A stretch of DNA of 64,000 bases, from the NCBI RefSeq assembly GCF_001270495.1, contig NZ_LGUR01000025.1:78098-142097 (forward strand), in the 5' to 3' direction. This stretch comes from Streptomyces viridochromogenes (lineage in GTDB: Bacteria > Actinomycetota > Actinomycetes > Streptomycetales > Streptomycetaceae). The notes beneath the pieces are model-generated. The model was not told the origin of the DNA. It saw nothing but the letters and a program-made list of their open reading frames with translations, and ran no database searches. Both the position numbers and the translations under genes were made by a program. Shown here one piece after another: positions 1-8,791 of the stretch. Position 1 is the stretch's first letter; every line of letters begins with the position of its first letter.

Positions 1-1
1 G

Positions 2-697
2 CTGCGCCGCCGCGTGGGCGCCCTCAACGCCTTCACCGTGCCGATGCTGCGCGGCCCCCAGCCCTCCGCCGTCGACCCGGCCGTGCTGACCGAACTCGCC
101 CACCTCTGCCGGGACGCCGAGCGGCTGCGCTTCGAGTACCGCGATCACGAGGGCGCACCCACCCGCCGTACCGTCGAGCCGCACCGCCTGGTGTGCAGCG
201 AGCGCCGCTGGTACCTGGTCGCCTGGGATCTCGACCGCGAGGACTGGCGTACGTTCCGCGTCGACCGCGTCCGCCCCATGCCGCCGCACGGCCCGCGGTT
301 CACCCCGCGCACCCCGCCCGCCGAGGACCTCGGCGCCTACGTCTCCCGGGGCGTCTCCACGCGCGCGTACGCCTCGCACGCCGTCGTCCGGCTGCTGGTG
401 CCCCTGGAGGAGGCCGCCGAGCACATCTCGCCCTCCGACGGGCAGTTGGAGGCGGAGGGGCCCGGCAGCTGCCTGTTGCGCACCGGCGCCGGGAACCTCG
501 ACGTGATGGTGATCCATGTGATGCTGATGGGCTTCGAGTTCGAGGTCCTGGAGCCGGCCGAGCTGGTGGAGGCGATCAGGACGGCTCACGGCCGGCTTGC
601 TCGCTCTTTGGCTCGGGCTGGGGAGCCTCCAACGCGTGCGCCGGGTGATGCAGGTCGAACGCCGGGGACTCGGAGCGGATCCGCGGCAGCGCGTTGA
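2..697 (+). CDS. WYL-domain transcriptional regulator, 3' part (5' end outside window)
   Basis: The reading frame is open from the first bases (codons LRRR before a GTG at 14), so the N-terminal HTH half lies upstream of the window. What remains resembles the WYL ligand-sensing half of YafY/PafBC-type regulators: a segment matching the WYL core (RFEYRDHEG, then [10 protein letters not shown] and [22 protein letters not shown]), followed by a WCX-like C-terminal domain ending [12 protein letters not shown]. Known members bind DNA and sense ligands or nucleic acids. The last 40 or so codons are Arg/Gly/Pro-rich, resemble no domain, and overlap the 3' end of the opposing ctaD gene by 122 nt, which suggests loss of an earlier stop codon. 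The target genes cannot be inferred. Confidence 0.85.
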   Translation: MRRRVGALNAFTVPMLRGPQPSAVDPAVLTELAHLCRDAERLRFEYRDHEGAPTRRTVEPHRLVCSERRWYLVAWDLDREDWRTFRVDRVRPMPPHGPRFTPRTPPAEDLGAYVSRGVSTRAYASHAVVRLLVPLEEAAEHISPSDGQLEAEGPGSCLLRTGAGNLDVMVIHVMLMGFEFEVLEPAELVEAIRTAHGRLARSLARAGEPPTRAPGDAGRTPGTRSGSAAAR

Positions 698-2270
698 AGT
701 TGTGCCGCGGGGGTGGGCAGGAGGTCGCCCACTCCAGGGAGCGGCCGTAGCCCCAGGGGTCGTCGACCTCGACCCTCCTGCCGTACTTGGCGGTCTTCCA
801 GACGTTGTAGAGGAACGGCAGGGTCGACAGGCCGAGCAGGAACGCACCGATGGTCGAGACGGTGTTCAGCACCGTGAAGCCGTCGGCGGCGAGATAGTCG
901 GCGTACCGGCGCGGCATGCCCTCCGCGCCCAGCCAGTGCTGCACCAGGAACGTGGTGTGGAAGCCGACGAACAGCGTCCAGAAGTGGATCTTGCCCAGCC
1001 GCTCGTCGAGCATCTTCCCGGTGAACTTCGGCCACCAGAAGTGGAACCCGGCGAAGATCGCGAAGACGACGGTGCCGAAGACGACGTAGTGGAAGTGGGC
1101 GACGACGAAGTACGAGTCGGAGACGTGGAAGTCCATCGGCGGGGAGGCGAGGATCACCCCGGTCAGGCCGCCGAACAGGAACGTCACCAGGAAGCCGGTC
1201 GCCCACAGCATCGGGGTCTCGAAGGACAGCGAGCCCTTGATCATGGTCCCGCTCCAGTTGAAGAACTTCACGCCCGTCGGAACGGCGATCAGGAAGCTCA
1301 TGAAGGAGAAGAACGGCAGCAGCACCGCGCCCGTGACGAACATGTGGTGCGCCCACACCACGATCGACAGTCCGGTGATCGCCATCGTCGCCCCGACCAG
1401 CGTCAGATAGCCGAAGATCGGCTTGCGGCTGAAGACCGGGATGATCTCCGTGATGATGCCGAAGAACGGCAGGGCGATGATGTAGACCTCGGGATGGCCG
1501 AAGAACCAGAACAGGTGCTGCCACAGCAGCGCCCCGCCGCTGCCCGCCTCGAACACCACCGAGCCGAACCGGCGGTCCGCCTCCAGCACCAGCAGCGCCG
1601 CCGCCAGCACCGGGAACGCCAGCAGGATCAGGATCGACGTGAAGAGCGTGTTCCACACGAAGATCGGCATCCGGAACATCGTCATGCCGGGGGCGCGCAT
1701 CCCGATGATCGTGGTGATGAAGTTGACCGCGCCGAGGATCGTGCCGAAGCCCGCGAGCGCCAGGCCCATGATCCACAGGTCGGCTCCGATCCCCGGCGAG
1801 CGCTCCAGGCTGTTCAGCGGCGCGTAGGCGAACCAACCGTAGGAGGCCGGACCGTCCGGCACGATCAGCGAGCCCATCACGATCAGACCGCCGAACAGGA
1901 ACAGCCAGTACGAGAACATGTTCAGCCGTGGGAAGGCCACGTCCGGGGCGCCGATCTGGAGCGGCATCAGCTCGTTGGCGAAGCCCGCGAAGGTCGGGGT
2001 CGCGAACAGCAGCAGCATGATCGTGCCGTGCATGGTGAACAACTGGTTGAACTGCTCGTTGCTCAGCAACTGCATCCCGGGCCGGGCCAGTTCCGCCCGC
2101 ATCAGCAGTGCCATGACACCACCGGCCAGGAAGAACCCGAACGACGTGATCAGGTAGAGATGGCCGATCTTCTTGTGGTCGGTGGTGGTCAGCCAGTCGA
2201 CGACCACACGGCCGCCGGGCTGCTTGCTTCGCATGGGCCGTGCCGCCGCCTGTACGGTCTGCGTCCCCAT
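576..2270 (-). CDS. ctaD: Cytochrome c oxidase subunit I (aa3-type)
   Basis: 564 aa. This is the catalytic subunit of the terminal oxidase that reduces O2 to water and pumps protons, in the cytoplasmic membrane. It has the conserved 12-helix core, with [14 protein letters not shown] near the N-terminus, HGTIMLLLF, the [15 protein letters not shown] segment (CuB histidine and cross-linked Tyr), WAHHMF and HFHYVVFG (heme and CuB histidines). I chose the ATG at 2270 (MGTQTVQ) because the frame upstream (82 more codons) has no family similarity and a GAAGGGG lies before this ATG. No ctaC, ctaE or ctaF neighbour is seen, so this is probably a second, stand-alone ctaD paralogue. Its 3' end overlaps the convergent WYL gene. 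Confidence 0.95.
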   Translation of the reverse strand: MGTQTVQAAARPMRSKQPGGRVVVDWLTTTDHKKIGHLYLITSFGFFLAGGVMALLMRAELARPGMQLLSNEQFNQLFTMHGTIMLLLFATPTFAGFANELMPLQIGAPDVAFPRLNMFSYWLFLFGGLIVMGSLIVPDGPASYGWFAYAPLNSLERSPGIGADLWIMGLALAGFGTILGAVNFITTIIGMRAPGMTMFRMPIFVWNTLFTSILILLAFPVLAAALLVLEADRRFGSVVFEAGSGGALLWQHLFWFFGHPEVYIIALPFFGIITEIIPVFSRKPIFGYLTLVGATMAITGLSIVVWAHHMFVTGAVLLPFFSFMSFLIAVPTGVKFFNWSGTMIKGSLSFETPMLWATGFLVTFLFGGLTGVILASPPMDFHVSDSYFVVAHFHYVVFGTVVFAIFAGFHFWWPKFTGKMLDERLGKIHFWTLFVGFHTTFLVQHWLGAEGMPRRYADYLAADGFTVLNTVSTIGAFLLGLSTLPFLYNVWKTAKYGRRVEVDDPWGYGRSLEWATSCPPPRHNFNALPRIRSESPAFDLHHPAHALEAPQPEPKSEQAGREPS

Positions 2271-2716
2271 CGCTCGCTCGCCCCTTCGCTCGTCGCGCCC
2301 CGGGCCCGCTGAAGCCCGCGCCGCACACGCCGACGCAGGCTCACGCCATGATGCTCGCGTCGGCTGCGCTCCGACAGGGGGCATACGGGGGTTCTGTGGT
2401 GGAACCATGTACTTTCTGTGCGGCACCGGCTCCCGCGGCCCGATGTGAATTCGAGGGAAAAGGGGTCCGGCGGTAGTTCCCCGGGAACTTTTCCTCCGGG
2501 TTATTGGGCGGGTCACCGCGACACGCGGAAATTACGATCGAATGCCTGCGGAAGGCCTAGAGAACCGCTCGTCCGTGTGACGAAGAGTGGCCGAAACGCG
2601 TGTCGTGATTCTGTGACAAAAGCGTGACCCGAGAGGTACGTGTGACCTGGATGGCAACTACAAAGGTTCCCTGTCCGCACTGGCCCGATCCCTCGCGCAG
2701 GCCCTAGCGTGGCGGC
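2271..2716. other. Intergenic region between ctaD and the I78 inhibitor gene
   Basis: 446 nt separating divergent genes; it should hold both promoters. It is relatively A/T-rich around 2560-2670. Directly before the ATG at 2717 is TAGCGT followed by six bases, which looks like a -10 element of a leaderless transcript. No small gene with a convincing ribosome-binding site was found. Confidence 0.5.
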
Positions 2717-2932
2717 ATGGCACCCATTCCGAAACCCCCCGCCGAACCCCAGGACAGCCCGGACGCCTATGTCGGTCTCGACGCCGGCCGGGCCGAGCGA
2801 CTCGCCCGTGACCGGGGGTGGTCGACGGTGCGTTCGCTGCCGCCGGGGGCGATCATCACCATGGAATACCGGAGCGGCCGCCTGAACTTCGAGGTGAAGG
2901 ACGGCCAGGTGGCGCGGGCCTGGAAGGGCTGA
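2717..2932 (+). CDS. I78-family peptidase inhibitor-like small protein
   Basis: 71 aa. The C-terminal half (LPPGAIITMEYRSGRLNFEV then KDGQVARAWKG) matches the pattern of the I78 inhibitor family: a loop ending in an acidic or hydroxylated residue, then R-x-N-x-x-V and a final Gly-rich strand. Characterised I78 proteins inhibit serine proteases. Most carry a signal peptide, but none is visible here, so this one may act in the cytoplasm. A -10-like TAGCGT lies six bases before the ATG and no ribosome-binding site is present, suggesting leaderless translation. It is followed by a strong hairpin terminator. Confidence 0.75.
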   Translation: MAPIPKPPAEPQDSPDAYVGLDAGRAERLARDRGWSTVRSLPPGAIITMEYRSGRLNFEVKDGQVARAWKG

Positions 2933-2960
2933 CAGCGAGCTGAAAACGGGCTGGCTACGG

Positions 2961-3000
2961 GCGACGGCCCCGGTTCCTGTCGAGGAACCGGGGCCGTCGC
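2961..3000. terminator. Bidirectional hairpin terminator, 17-bp perfect stem
   Basis: Arms 2961-2977 and 2984-3000 are perfectly complementary around a 6-nt loop (TGTCGA). It lies between the converging I78 gene and the PAP2 gene and can serve both strands. There is no T-run, as is usual for Streptomyces. Confidence 0.85.
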
Positions 3001-3047
3001 CGTGCGGGGGTGGTGGTGCGTACCGAACCCCGCCGCCGTCCGGGGGG

Positions 3048-4079
3048 TCAGCCGCCCGTGAGGGGGCGGGCCGGCTGGGGCGCGCCGCGGGTGAGGCGGT
3101 CCGGGTGCGGCGGGCGACGGCTGCCGACCGGGGTCACCGGCGTGCGGGCCGTGTGCGGGCCGGGGGCCAGGTAGGCGGGCGGGTGGACGGTCGCCCGGGG
3201 TGAGCGGGCGACGGGGGTCGCCTCGCGGGCCGCGGCCTCGTCGCTGCCGGCGGGCACCAGGCGCGGCTTGAGCAGCACCGGGGCCTCGACCGGGGCGGTC
3301 GGTACGGCGGCCGTGCGGGCCCGGCGCTCGCGCAGGCGGTCGCGCAGGCTGAAGATCGCGGCCTCGGACCGGGCGATCAGCGGCTCGAACCACGGCAGGG
3401 CGAGCAGGATCAGCAGGCCGGCGGCCCAGCCGAGCAGCACATCGCTCAGCCAGTGCGTACCGAGGTACACGGTGGACAGGCCGACGCCCAGTGAGGTCAC
3501 CGCCGACAGGGCCGACAGCCAGCGGCGCGCTCTCGGGGTCGAGGCCAGATAGGCCAGGATTCCCCAGGTCACCACGGCGTTGGCGGTGTGGCCGCTGGGG
3601 AATATATCGCCGCCGAGCCACATCTCGTTGGAGCCGACGGTCGTCGCGTAGTGCGGTCCGAGGCGGCCCATGCCCAGCTTGGCGGCGCCGACCGTGACGT
3701 TCAGCAGCAGCAGGGAGACGCCGAGTGCGAGCAGCGGCCGCAGCGTGTGCTGCCGCCAGGAGCGCCAGCCCAGCCAGGCCGCGACCATCACGGCGGTCGG
3801 GCCGCGCTGGCCGAGCACCACGTAGTAGTCCACGAAGGCGTGGATCTCGGCCCACTGCTGGTACGGCCGGAAGAACATGACCTGCCAGTCGAACCGGACG
3901 AGCCACGAGGTGATGACGATGGCCCACACGATGGCCCCGTAGAAGGCCAGGGTCGAAGCGAACAGCACGATCCGGTGCCGGCTCATCCTCGGCACATCGA
4001 TGTGGGCCGGACGTTCCGGCTCCCGGTCCAGCCTGGCGAAGACCCGGTCCAGACGGGTCAGCTTTCGTTCGGTACGCAC
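3048..4079 (-). CDS. PAP2-family membrane phosphatase/phosphotransferase with altered motifs
   Basis: 343 aa with several membrane helices (about residues 38-62, 95-105, 115-132, 165-180, 187-203, 212-230) and a proline-rich cytoplasmic tail of about 90 residues. PAP2 enzymes dephosphorylate lipid phosphates such as undecaprenyl diphosphate or phosphatidic acid. The signature is present but modified: K134 with six residues then G-P (normally R-P), an intact PSGH at 161-164, and S202-T-V-Y-L-G-T-H209-W-L-S-D213, where Thr replaces the usual Arg. Both phosphate-binding arginines are therefore missing at their standard positions, although R139 could substitute. GTG start at 4079; an ATG alternative at this position is absent. 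Confidence 0.88.
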   Translation of the reverse strand: MRTERKLTRLDRVFARLDREPERPAHIDVPRMSRHRIVLFASTLAFYGAIVWAIVITSWLVRFDWQVMFFRPYQQWAEIHAFVDYYVVLGQRGPTAVMVAAWLGWRSWRQHTLRPLLALGVSLLLLNVTVGAAKLGMGRLGPHYATTVGSNEMWLGGDIFPSGHTANAVVTWGILAYLASTPRARRWLSALSAVTSLGVGLSTVYLGTHWLSDVLLGWAAGLLILLALPWFEPLIARSEAAIFSLRDRLRERRARTAAVPTAPVEAPVLLKPRLVPAGSDEAAAREATPVARSPRATVHPPAYLAPGPHTARTPVTPVGSRRPPHPDRLTRGAPQPARPLTGG

Positions 4080-4318
4080 CCAATCGACGTTACAGCGAGT
4101 GAGTGCAGTTCAACGGCGATTCCACGGCTTTGTGATGACGATGTGATGTGGGATTCCTCTCAGCGAGGGGTTTATTTCCTCGGAATCCACAATCCTCGGA
4201 TGCCGTGCCCTTCATTTCCTTTGATCATTCTGATGTGCTTGTTTATGCGGCTTATGAAATTCGTTCACCGAATGCTGGGCCGGAATTATCCGAGTGCTCA
4301 CCGGCGGCCGGAGGCCGG
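4080..4318. other. AT-rich intergenic region upstream of the PAP2 gene
   Basis: About 240 nt between two minus-strand genes. The part from about 4201 to 4290 is only about 44% G+C by my count, against roughly 72% around it. On the minus strand it contains a possible 18-codon leader ORF (about 4230 down to 4174) without a clear ribosome-binding site. It presumably holds the promoter of the PAP2 gene; I could not assign one. Confidence 0.5.
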
Positions 4319-5488
4319 TCAGGGCGGACCGGAGCCGTTGAGCCAGAAGGCCCCGTACACCGCGGAGGCCGCCGCGATCCCGGCCAGCACCCCGGCTGAC
4401 CTGCGGGTGCGCAACCGGGCCAGGGAGAGCGCCAGGGGCAGCAGCAGCGGGAAGGCGGGCAGCAGCAGGCGCGGTTTCGAGCCGAAGTAGCTTGAGGCGC
4501 ACAGGGCGAGCGCGGTGACGACGCCCGTGTACACCAGGAGCGGGAGCGGCTGGCGCTGCCGTACGCAGACGACGTACAGCCACACCACCAGCCCGACCCC
4601 GATGATCAGCCCGGCCCCCGCCAGGGCCGACGGAAACGACGTGAACTTTTCGGCGACGAACCGGGCGAAGGCGTAGCCGCCGTCGAAGCCGTTGCGCCAG
4701 CCGGCCTGGACGTCGAGATAGCCGAGCGGGCCCTTGCCGGTGCGGTGGCCGACCCAGAGGACGTAGCCGACCATGCCGAGGGGGGCGAGAAGCATGCCGA
4801 GGGCGCGCGTCACGTGCCGTGAGCCGTGCGGCCCCGGCGTCGTGCCGTGGTCTCGCACGAAAGAGGCGATGCCCGCCGCCCACACCGCCGCGACCACGGC
4901 CAGCCCGACCGGACGGGTCAGCCCGGCCAGCAGGGCCAGGGTGCCCGCCGTGATCCAGCGGCCGGTCAGGACCGCGTACAGCGACCACGCGGCCAGCGCC
5001 GTGAACAGTGACTCGCTGTACGCCATCGACTGCACGATCCCGACGGGCAGGACGGCCCACAGCAGCACCGCGCAGACCCCTGCGCGGCGGCCGTACACAT
5101 GCTCCGCCACCGCGAAGATCCCCCAGGCCGCGGCGAGCGAGGCCAGCAGGCTGACGACGAAGCCGCCATCGGCGTACGACAGCGGGGACACCGCCGCGAC
5201 CAGCCGCTCCAGCCAGGGCAGGAGCGGGAAGAACGCGAGGTTCGAGTGCACGTCGCCGTTGGGCAGGCGCACCTCGTAGCCGTAGCCCAGCTCGGCGACC
5301 CTGGTGTACCAGAGCGCGTCCCAGCGGGCGGTCAGCAGCGTGTACGCGTCCTTGTCGCGCACCGCGCTCCACAGGGCGAGGGCGAGCAGGCCCAGGGCGC
5401 GTACGGCCGCATACCCGAGGAGCGCCGGGGCGGCCCGGCGCAGCGCCTCGGCGCGGGCCGGGGCCACGCGCATCGCAAGATCGGTCAC
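4319..5488 (-). CDS. PIG-V-like membrane mannosyltransferase (GT-C fold)
   Basis: 389 aa, about 9-10 membrane helices. Family features: an N-terminal helix followed by RWDALWYTRVAELGYG, where an acidic residue in the first extracytoplasmic loop is expected to be catalytic, then HSNLAFFPLLPWLERLV, MAYSESLFTALAAWSLY and GLTRPVGLA. This pattern is that of mannosyltransferase (PIG-V/GPI mannosyltransferase II-like) proteins, which use polyprenyl-phosphate mannose at the outer face of the membrane. I chose the GTG at 5488 (VTDLAMRVAP); ATG 5473 is the alternative. Codons further upstream run into the promoter of the divergent MFS gene. The acceptor is unknown. Confidence 0.82.
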   Translation of the reverse strand: MTDLAMRVAPARAEALRRAAPALLGYAAVRALGLLALALWSAVRDKDAYTLLTARWDALWYTRVAELGYGYEVRLPNGDVHSNLAFFPLLPWLERLVAAVSPLSYADGGFVVSLLASLAAAWGIFAVAEHVYGRRAGVCAVLLWAVLPVGIVQSMAYSESLFTALAAWSLYAVLTGRWITAGTLALLAGLTRPVGLAVVAAVWAAGIASFVRDHGTTPGPHGSRHVTRALGMLLAPLGMVGYVLWVGHRTGKGPLGYLDVQAGWRNGFDGGYAFARFVAEKFTSFPSALAGAGLIIGVGLVVWLYVVCVRQRQPLPLLVYTGVVTALALCASSYFGSKPRLLLPAFPLLLPLALSLARLRTRRSAGVLAGIAAASAVYGAFWLNGSGPP

Positions 5489-5747
5489 GGGCCCGATTAT
5501 CGGCCGGGTGCGGACGGGGAGGTCGGCCGGAGCGCGACCGAGGGGGACGGGAGTGGCGTACGCCACACTCGTTCCGCAGGCGGGTGAGAGGTCCGCCACT
5601 CGGCACGGACGTGGACTCGCGTACTCTGACGAGTCACTCGCCCTTCGTTGCGCGGGCCGGAGACCACCGCTCCTCTCCGGCCAGGTCACGGGGAGTCCCC
5701 ACCCCGTGTGACCGCCGAGGGCGAGGGAACATCTGGGAGGTACGTAC

Positions 5748-7349
5748 ATGTCCGGGACGACCACGGCTGCCGCTGCGCTGCGCCGTCGGGCGGCCGGGGC
5801 CGGTGCCAACCGCTGGGTCGTCCTCGTCGTCCTCTGTGTCAGCCTGCTGCTCGTCGCGGTCGACGCGACCGTGCTGCACGTAGCGGTGCCGGCCGTCACC
5901 GAGGACCTCAGGCCCGGCGCGATAGAACTGCTCTGGATCGTCGACATCTATCCGCTGGTCTGCGCCTCGCTGCTGATCCTCTTCGGCACGCTCGGCGACC
6001 GGGTGGGCCGCAGACGCGTCCTGCTCCTCGGATACGGCCTCTTCGGCCTCGCCTCCGGCCTCGCGGCCCTCGCGCACGACCCACAGGTGCTGATCCTGGC
6101 CCGGGCCCTGCTCGGCGTCGGCGGCGCGATGATCATGCCCGCAACCTTGTCGATCCTGCGCCAGGTCTTCCCCGACCGGCGCGAGCGGGCCCTCGCCATC
6201 GGCATCTGGAGCGCCGTCGCCGCCGTCGGCGCGGCGGTCGGGCCACTGCTCGGCGGCTTCCTCCTCGAACACTTCTGGTGGGGCTCGGTCTTCCTCGTCA
6301 ACATCCCGCTGATGCTGGTCAGCCTCCCGGTGGGACGGCTGCTGCTGCCCGAGTCCAAGGGCGACGGCAAGGGCCCGTGGGACGTGGTCGGCGCGCTGCT
6401 CGCGGCGGGCGGCCTGTTCGGCATGGTGCTGGGCGTCAAGCGGCTCGGCGGCGGGGAGCCGGTGGGCAGCCTGTTCACCGTGGTGCCGCTGGTGGTCGGC
6501 GCGGCGATGCTGGTTCTCTTCGTACGGCGACAGCGGCGCCGCGAGTACCCGCTGGTGGACCTGCGGATGTTCGCGCGGCCTGCGTTCAGTACGTCGGTCG
6601 GGTGCATCGTGCTGGCGATGCTCGCGCTCGTGGGTCTGGAACTGATCGCGGCGCAGTATCTCCAGCTGGTGCTGGGACTCTCGCCGCTGGAGACCGGGCT
6701 ACGGCTGCTGCCGCTGACGTTCGCCGCGATGGCGGCCGGCCTCGCGGGGGCGCGGATGCTGCGGCGGTTCGGACCGCGGCGGATGGTGTGCGCCGGGTTC
6801 GTCCTGACGGCCGTCGCGGTGCTGCTGCTGACGGCGATGGGCGGCGAGGACAACCCCGGGCTGCTGCTGTCCGGGTTCGTGCTGCTGGGCTTCGGGCTGG
6901 AGACGACGCTCTTCGGGGCGTACGAGTCGATGCTGAGCGAGGCTCCGCAGGAGCAGGCCGGCGGGGCGGCGGCGATCGGCGAGACCTCGTACCAGCTGGG
7001 CGCGGGGATCGGCATCGCGCTGCTGGGCAGCGTGATGAACGCGGCGTATGCCCCCGGGCTGGCGAACGTGTCGGGTGTTCCGGCGTCGGCCTCCGCGGCC
7101 GCGTCGCACTCGTTGGGTGAGGCGTACGACGTCGCCGCGCGGCTGGGCGGGCCCGCGGGGGTGGCCCTGCAGCGGGCGGCTCGGGACTGTTTTGTGCACG
7201 GGCTGCATGTGACGTTGCTGGTGAGTGCGGGGTTGTTGCTGCTGGGGGCGGTGATGGCGTTGCGGTTGCCGCGGGGCATGCAGTGCGAGGCGCCTGCCGT
7301 CGAGTTGCCCAAGCCGAGGGAAGTCGCGGAGTCCCGCGTCTCCGCCTGA
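5748..7349 (+). CDS. DHA2-family MFS drug-resistance exporter (EmrB/QacA type, 14 TM)
   Basis: 533 aa. H+-coupled multidrug exporter of the inner membrane. Motif D1 appears as DATVLHVAVPAVTEDL, motif A as GTLGDRVGRRRVLLLGYG, motif B as ARALLGVGGAMIMPATLSIL, and antiporter motif C as AVGAAVGPLLGGFLLEHFWW. The length and 14 hydrophobic segments fit the DHA2 family. The ATG is preceded by GGGAGG. It is divergent from the mannosyltransferase gene, with about 260 nt between starts. No local repressor gene is adjacent, so regulation is unclear. Substrates cannot be predicted from sequence. Confidence 0.92.
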   Translation: MSGTTTAAAALRRRAAGAGANRWVVLVVLCVSLLLVAVDATVLHVAVPAVTEDLRPGAIELLWIVDIYPLVCASLLILFGTLGDRVGRRRVLLLGYGLFGLASGLAALAHDPQVLILARALLGVGGAMIMPATLSILRQVFPDRRERALAIGIWSAVAAVGAAVGPLLGGFLLEHFWWGSVFLVNIPLMLVSLPVGRLLLPESKGDGKGPWDVVGALLAAGGLFGMVLGVKRLGGGEPVGSLFTVVPLVVGAAMLVLFVRRQRRREYPLVDLRMFARPAFSTSVGCIVLAMLALVGLELIAAQYLQLVLGLSPLETGLRLLPLTFAAMAAGLAGARMLRRFGPRRMVCAGFVLTAVAVLLLTAMGGEDNPGLLLSGFVLLGFGLETTLFGAYESMLSEAPQEQAGGAAAIGETSYQLGAGIGIALLGSVMNAAYAPGLANVSGVPASASAAASHSLGEAYDVAARLGGPAGVALQRAARDCFVHGLHVTLLVSAGLLLLGAVMALRLPRGMQCEAPAVELPKPREVAESRVSA

Positions 7350-7508
7350 CCAAGCCTTCTCCCACCCACGCACCACCCGTTTCCAGTTCGTCGGCGGCTG
7401 CCCCTCTCCTGTGGGGCTGATCGCCGTCGGCGGCTTGCGCCGCGTGGGTGGTGGGGGAGTCGTACTGGACGTGCGCGGTACCGCGTCGTAGCGTCGTGCC
7501 CGAGTCGT

Positions 7509-7525
7509 AACTAGCGGCGCTAGTT
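7509..7525. promoter_or_regulatory. Perfect palindrome upstream of acyl-CoA dehydrogenase, candidate operator
   Basis: AACTAGC-GGC-GCTAGTT, perfect 7-bp arms, 24 nt before the ATG at 7549 and close to the GGAGGG ribosome-binding site. The size and symmetry suit a TetR-type repressor, but no such gene is adjacent. Confidence 0.5.
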
Positions 7526-7548
7526 TTAATCCTCCCGGAGGGTGTCCC

Positions 7549-8739
7549 ATGTCCGCGTCCTCGAAGTTGCCCCCGTTCGACCCCGCCGACCCCCTCGGCA
7601 TCGACGACCTCCTGGAGCCCGAGGATCTGGCGATCCGGAGCACCGTGCGGGCGTGGGCGGCGGACCGGGTGGTGCCGTACGTCGCCGAGTGGTACGAGAC
7701 GGGCGAGCTGCCGGGGATCAGGGAGCTGGCCCGGGAGCTCGGGGAGATCGGCGCGCTCGGGATGTCCCTGAGCGGGTACGGGTGCGCCGGGGCCTCCGCC
7801 GTGCAGTACGGGCTCGCCTGTCTGGAGCTGGAGGCCGCCGACTCCGGGATCCGGTCCCTCGTCTCCGTGCAGGGCTCCCTCGCCATGTACGCCATTCACC
7901 GGTTCGGGAGCGAGGAGCAGAAGCAGACCTGGCTGCCGCGTATGGCCTCCGGCGAGGTCATCGGGTGCTTCGGGCTGACCGAGCCCGACCACGGGTCCGA
8001 CCCCGCCTCCATGCGGACGTACGCCAAGCGGGACGGCGGCGACTGGGTGCTGGGCGGGCGGAAGATGTGGATCACCAACGGGTCCGTCGCCGGGGTCGCC
8101 GTCGTGTGGGCGCAGACCGACGAGGGGATCCGCGGGTTCGTCGTGCCGACCGACAGTGCCGGGTTCGCCGCCCCGGAGATCAAGCACAAGCTGTCGCTGC
8201 GCGCCTCCGTCACCAGTGAGCTCGTGATGGACGACGTACGGCTGCCCGCCGATGCGGTGCTGCCGGAGGTCGTGGGGCTCAAAGGGCCGCTCAGCTGTCT
8301 CTCGCACGCCCGGTACGGGATCGTGTGGGGTGCCATGGGGGCGGCGCGGTCCTGTTTCGAGGCCGCTGTCGACTACGCGAAGTCGCGGGAGCAGTTCGGC
8401 CGGCCGATCGGGGGCTTCCAGCTCACCCAGGCCAAGCTCGCCGACATGGCGCTCGAACTGCACAAGGGGATTCTGCTCGCCCATCATCTGGGGCGGCGCA
8501 TGGACGCCGGCCGCCTGCGTCCCGAGCAGGTCAGCTTCGGCAAGCTCAACAACGTCCGCGAAGCCATCGACATCTGCCGTACGGCGCGGACGATCCTCGG
8601 TGCCAACGGGATCTCGCTCGAATACCCCGTGATGCGGCACGCGACCAACCTCGAATCGGTGCTCACCTACGAGGGCACCGTCGAGATGCACCAGCTCGTG
8701 CTGGGCAAGGCGCTCACCGGGCTCGACGCGTTCCGCTGA
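7549..8739 (+). CDS. Acyl-CoA dehydrogenase, glutaryl-CoA dehydrogenase-like
   Basis: 396 aa flavoenzyme that oxidises an acyl-CoA at C2-C3 using FAD. Features in order: N-terminal helical domain, SVQGSLAMYAIHRFGSEEQK (residues 106-125), the FAD/substrate segment CFGLTEPDHGSDP (140-152), WITNG (175-179), RAREQFG-type segment AKSREQFGRPIG, and the catalytic base E375 in TYEGT. The SVQGSL and CFGLTEPDHGSDP signatures match glutaryl-CoA dehydrogenases more closely than short-chain enzymes, suggesting a role in lysine/tryptophan or dicarboxylate catabolism. GGAGGG precedes the ATG. It appears monocistronic and ends at a hairpin terminator. Confidence 0.92.
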   Translation: MSASSKLPPFDPADPLGIDDLLEPEDLAIRSTVRAWAADRVVPYVAEWYETGELPGIRELARELGEIGALGMSLSGYGCAGASAVQYGLACLELEAADSGIRSLVSVQGSLAMYAIHRFGSEEQKQTWLPRMASGEVIGCFGLTEPDHGSDPASMRTYAKRDGGDWVLGGRKMWITNGSVAGVAVVWAQTDEGIRGFVVPTDSAGFAAPEIKHKLSLRASVTSELVMDDVRLPADAVLPEVVGLKGPLSCLSHARYGIVWGAMGAARSCFEAAVDYAKSREQFGRPIGGFQLTQAKLADMALELHKGILLAHHLGRRMDAGRLRPEQVSFGKLNNVREAIDICRTARTILGANGISLEYPVMRHATNLESVLTYEGTVEMHQLVLGKALTGLDAFR

Positions 8740-8766
8740 ACCCCACCGGGCTGAACCCCACCAGGG

Positions 8767-8791
8767 GGCAGGGCCGGTGAGCGGCCCTGCC
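8767..8791. terminator. Bidirectional hairpin terminator
   Basis: Perfect 9-bp stem (8767-8775 with 8783-8791) and a 7-nt loop between the converging acyl-CoA dehydrogenase and sflA genes. It abuts the sflA stop codon. Confidence 0.75.
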
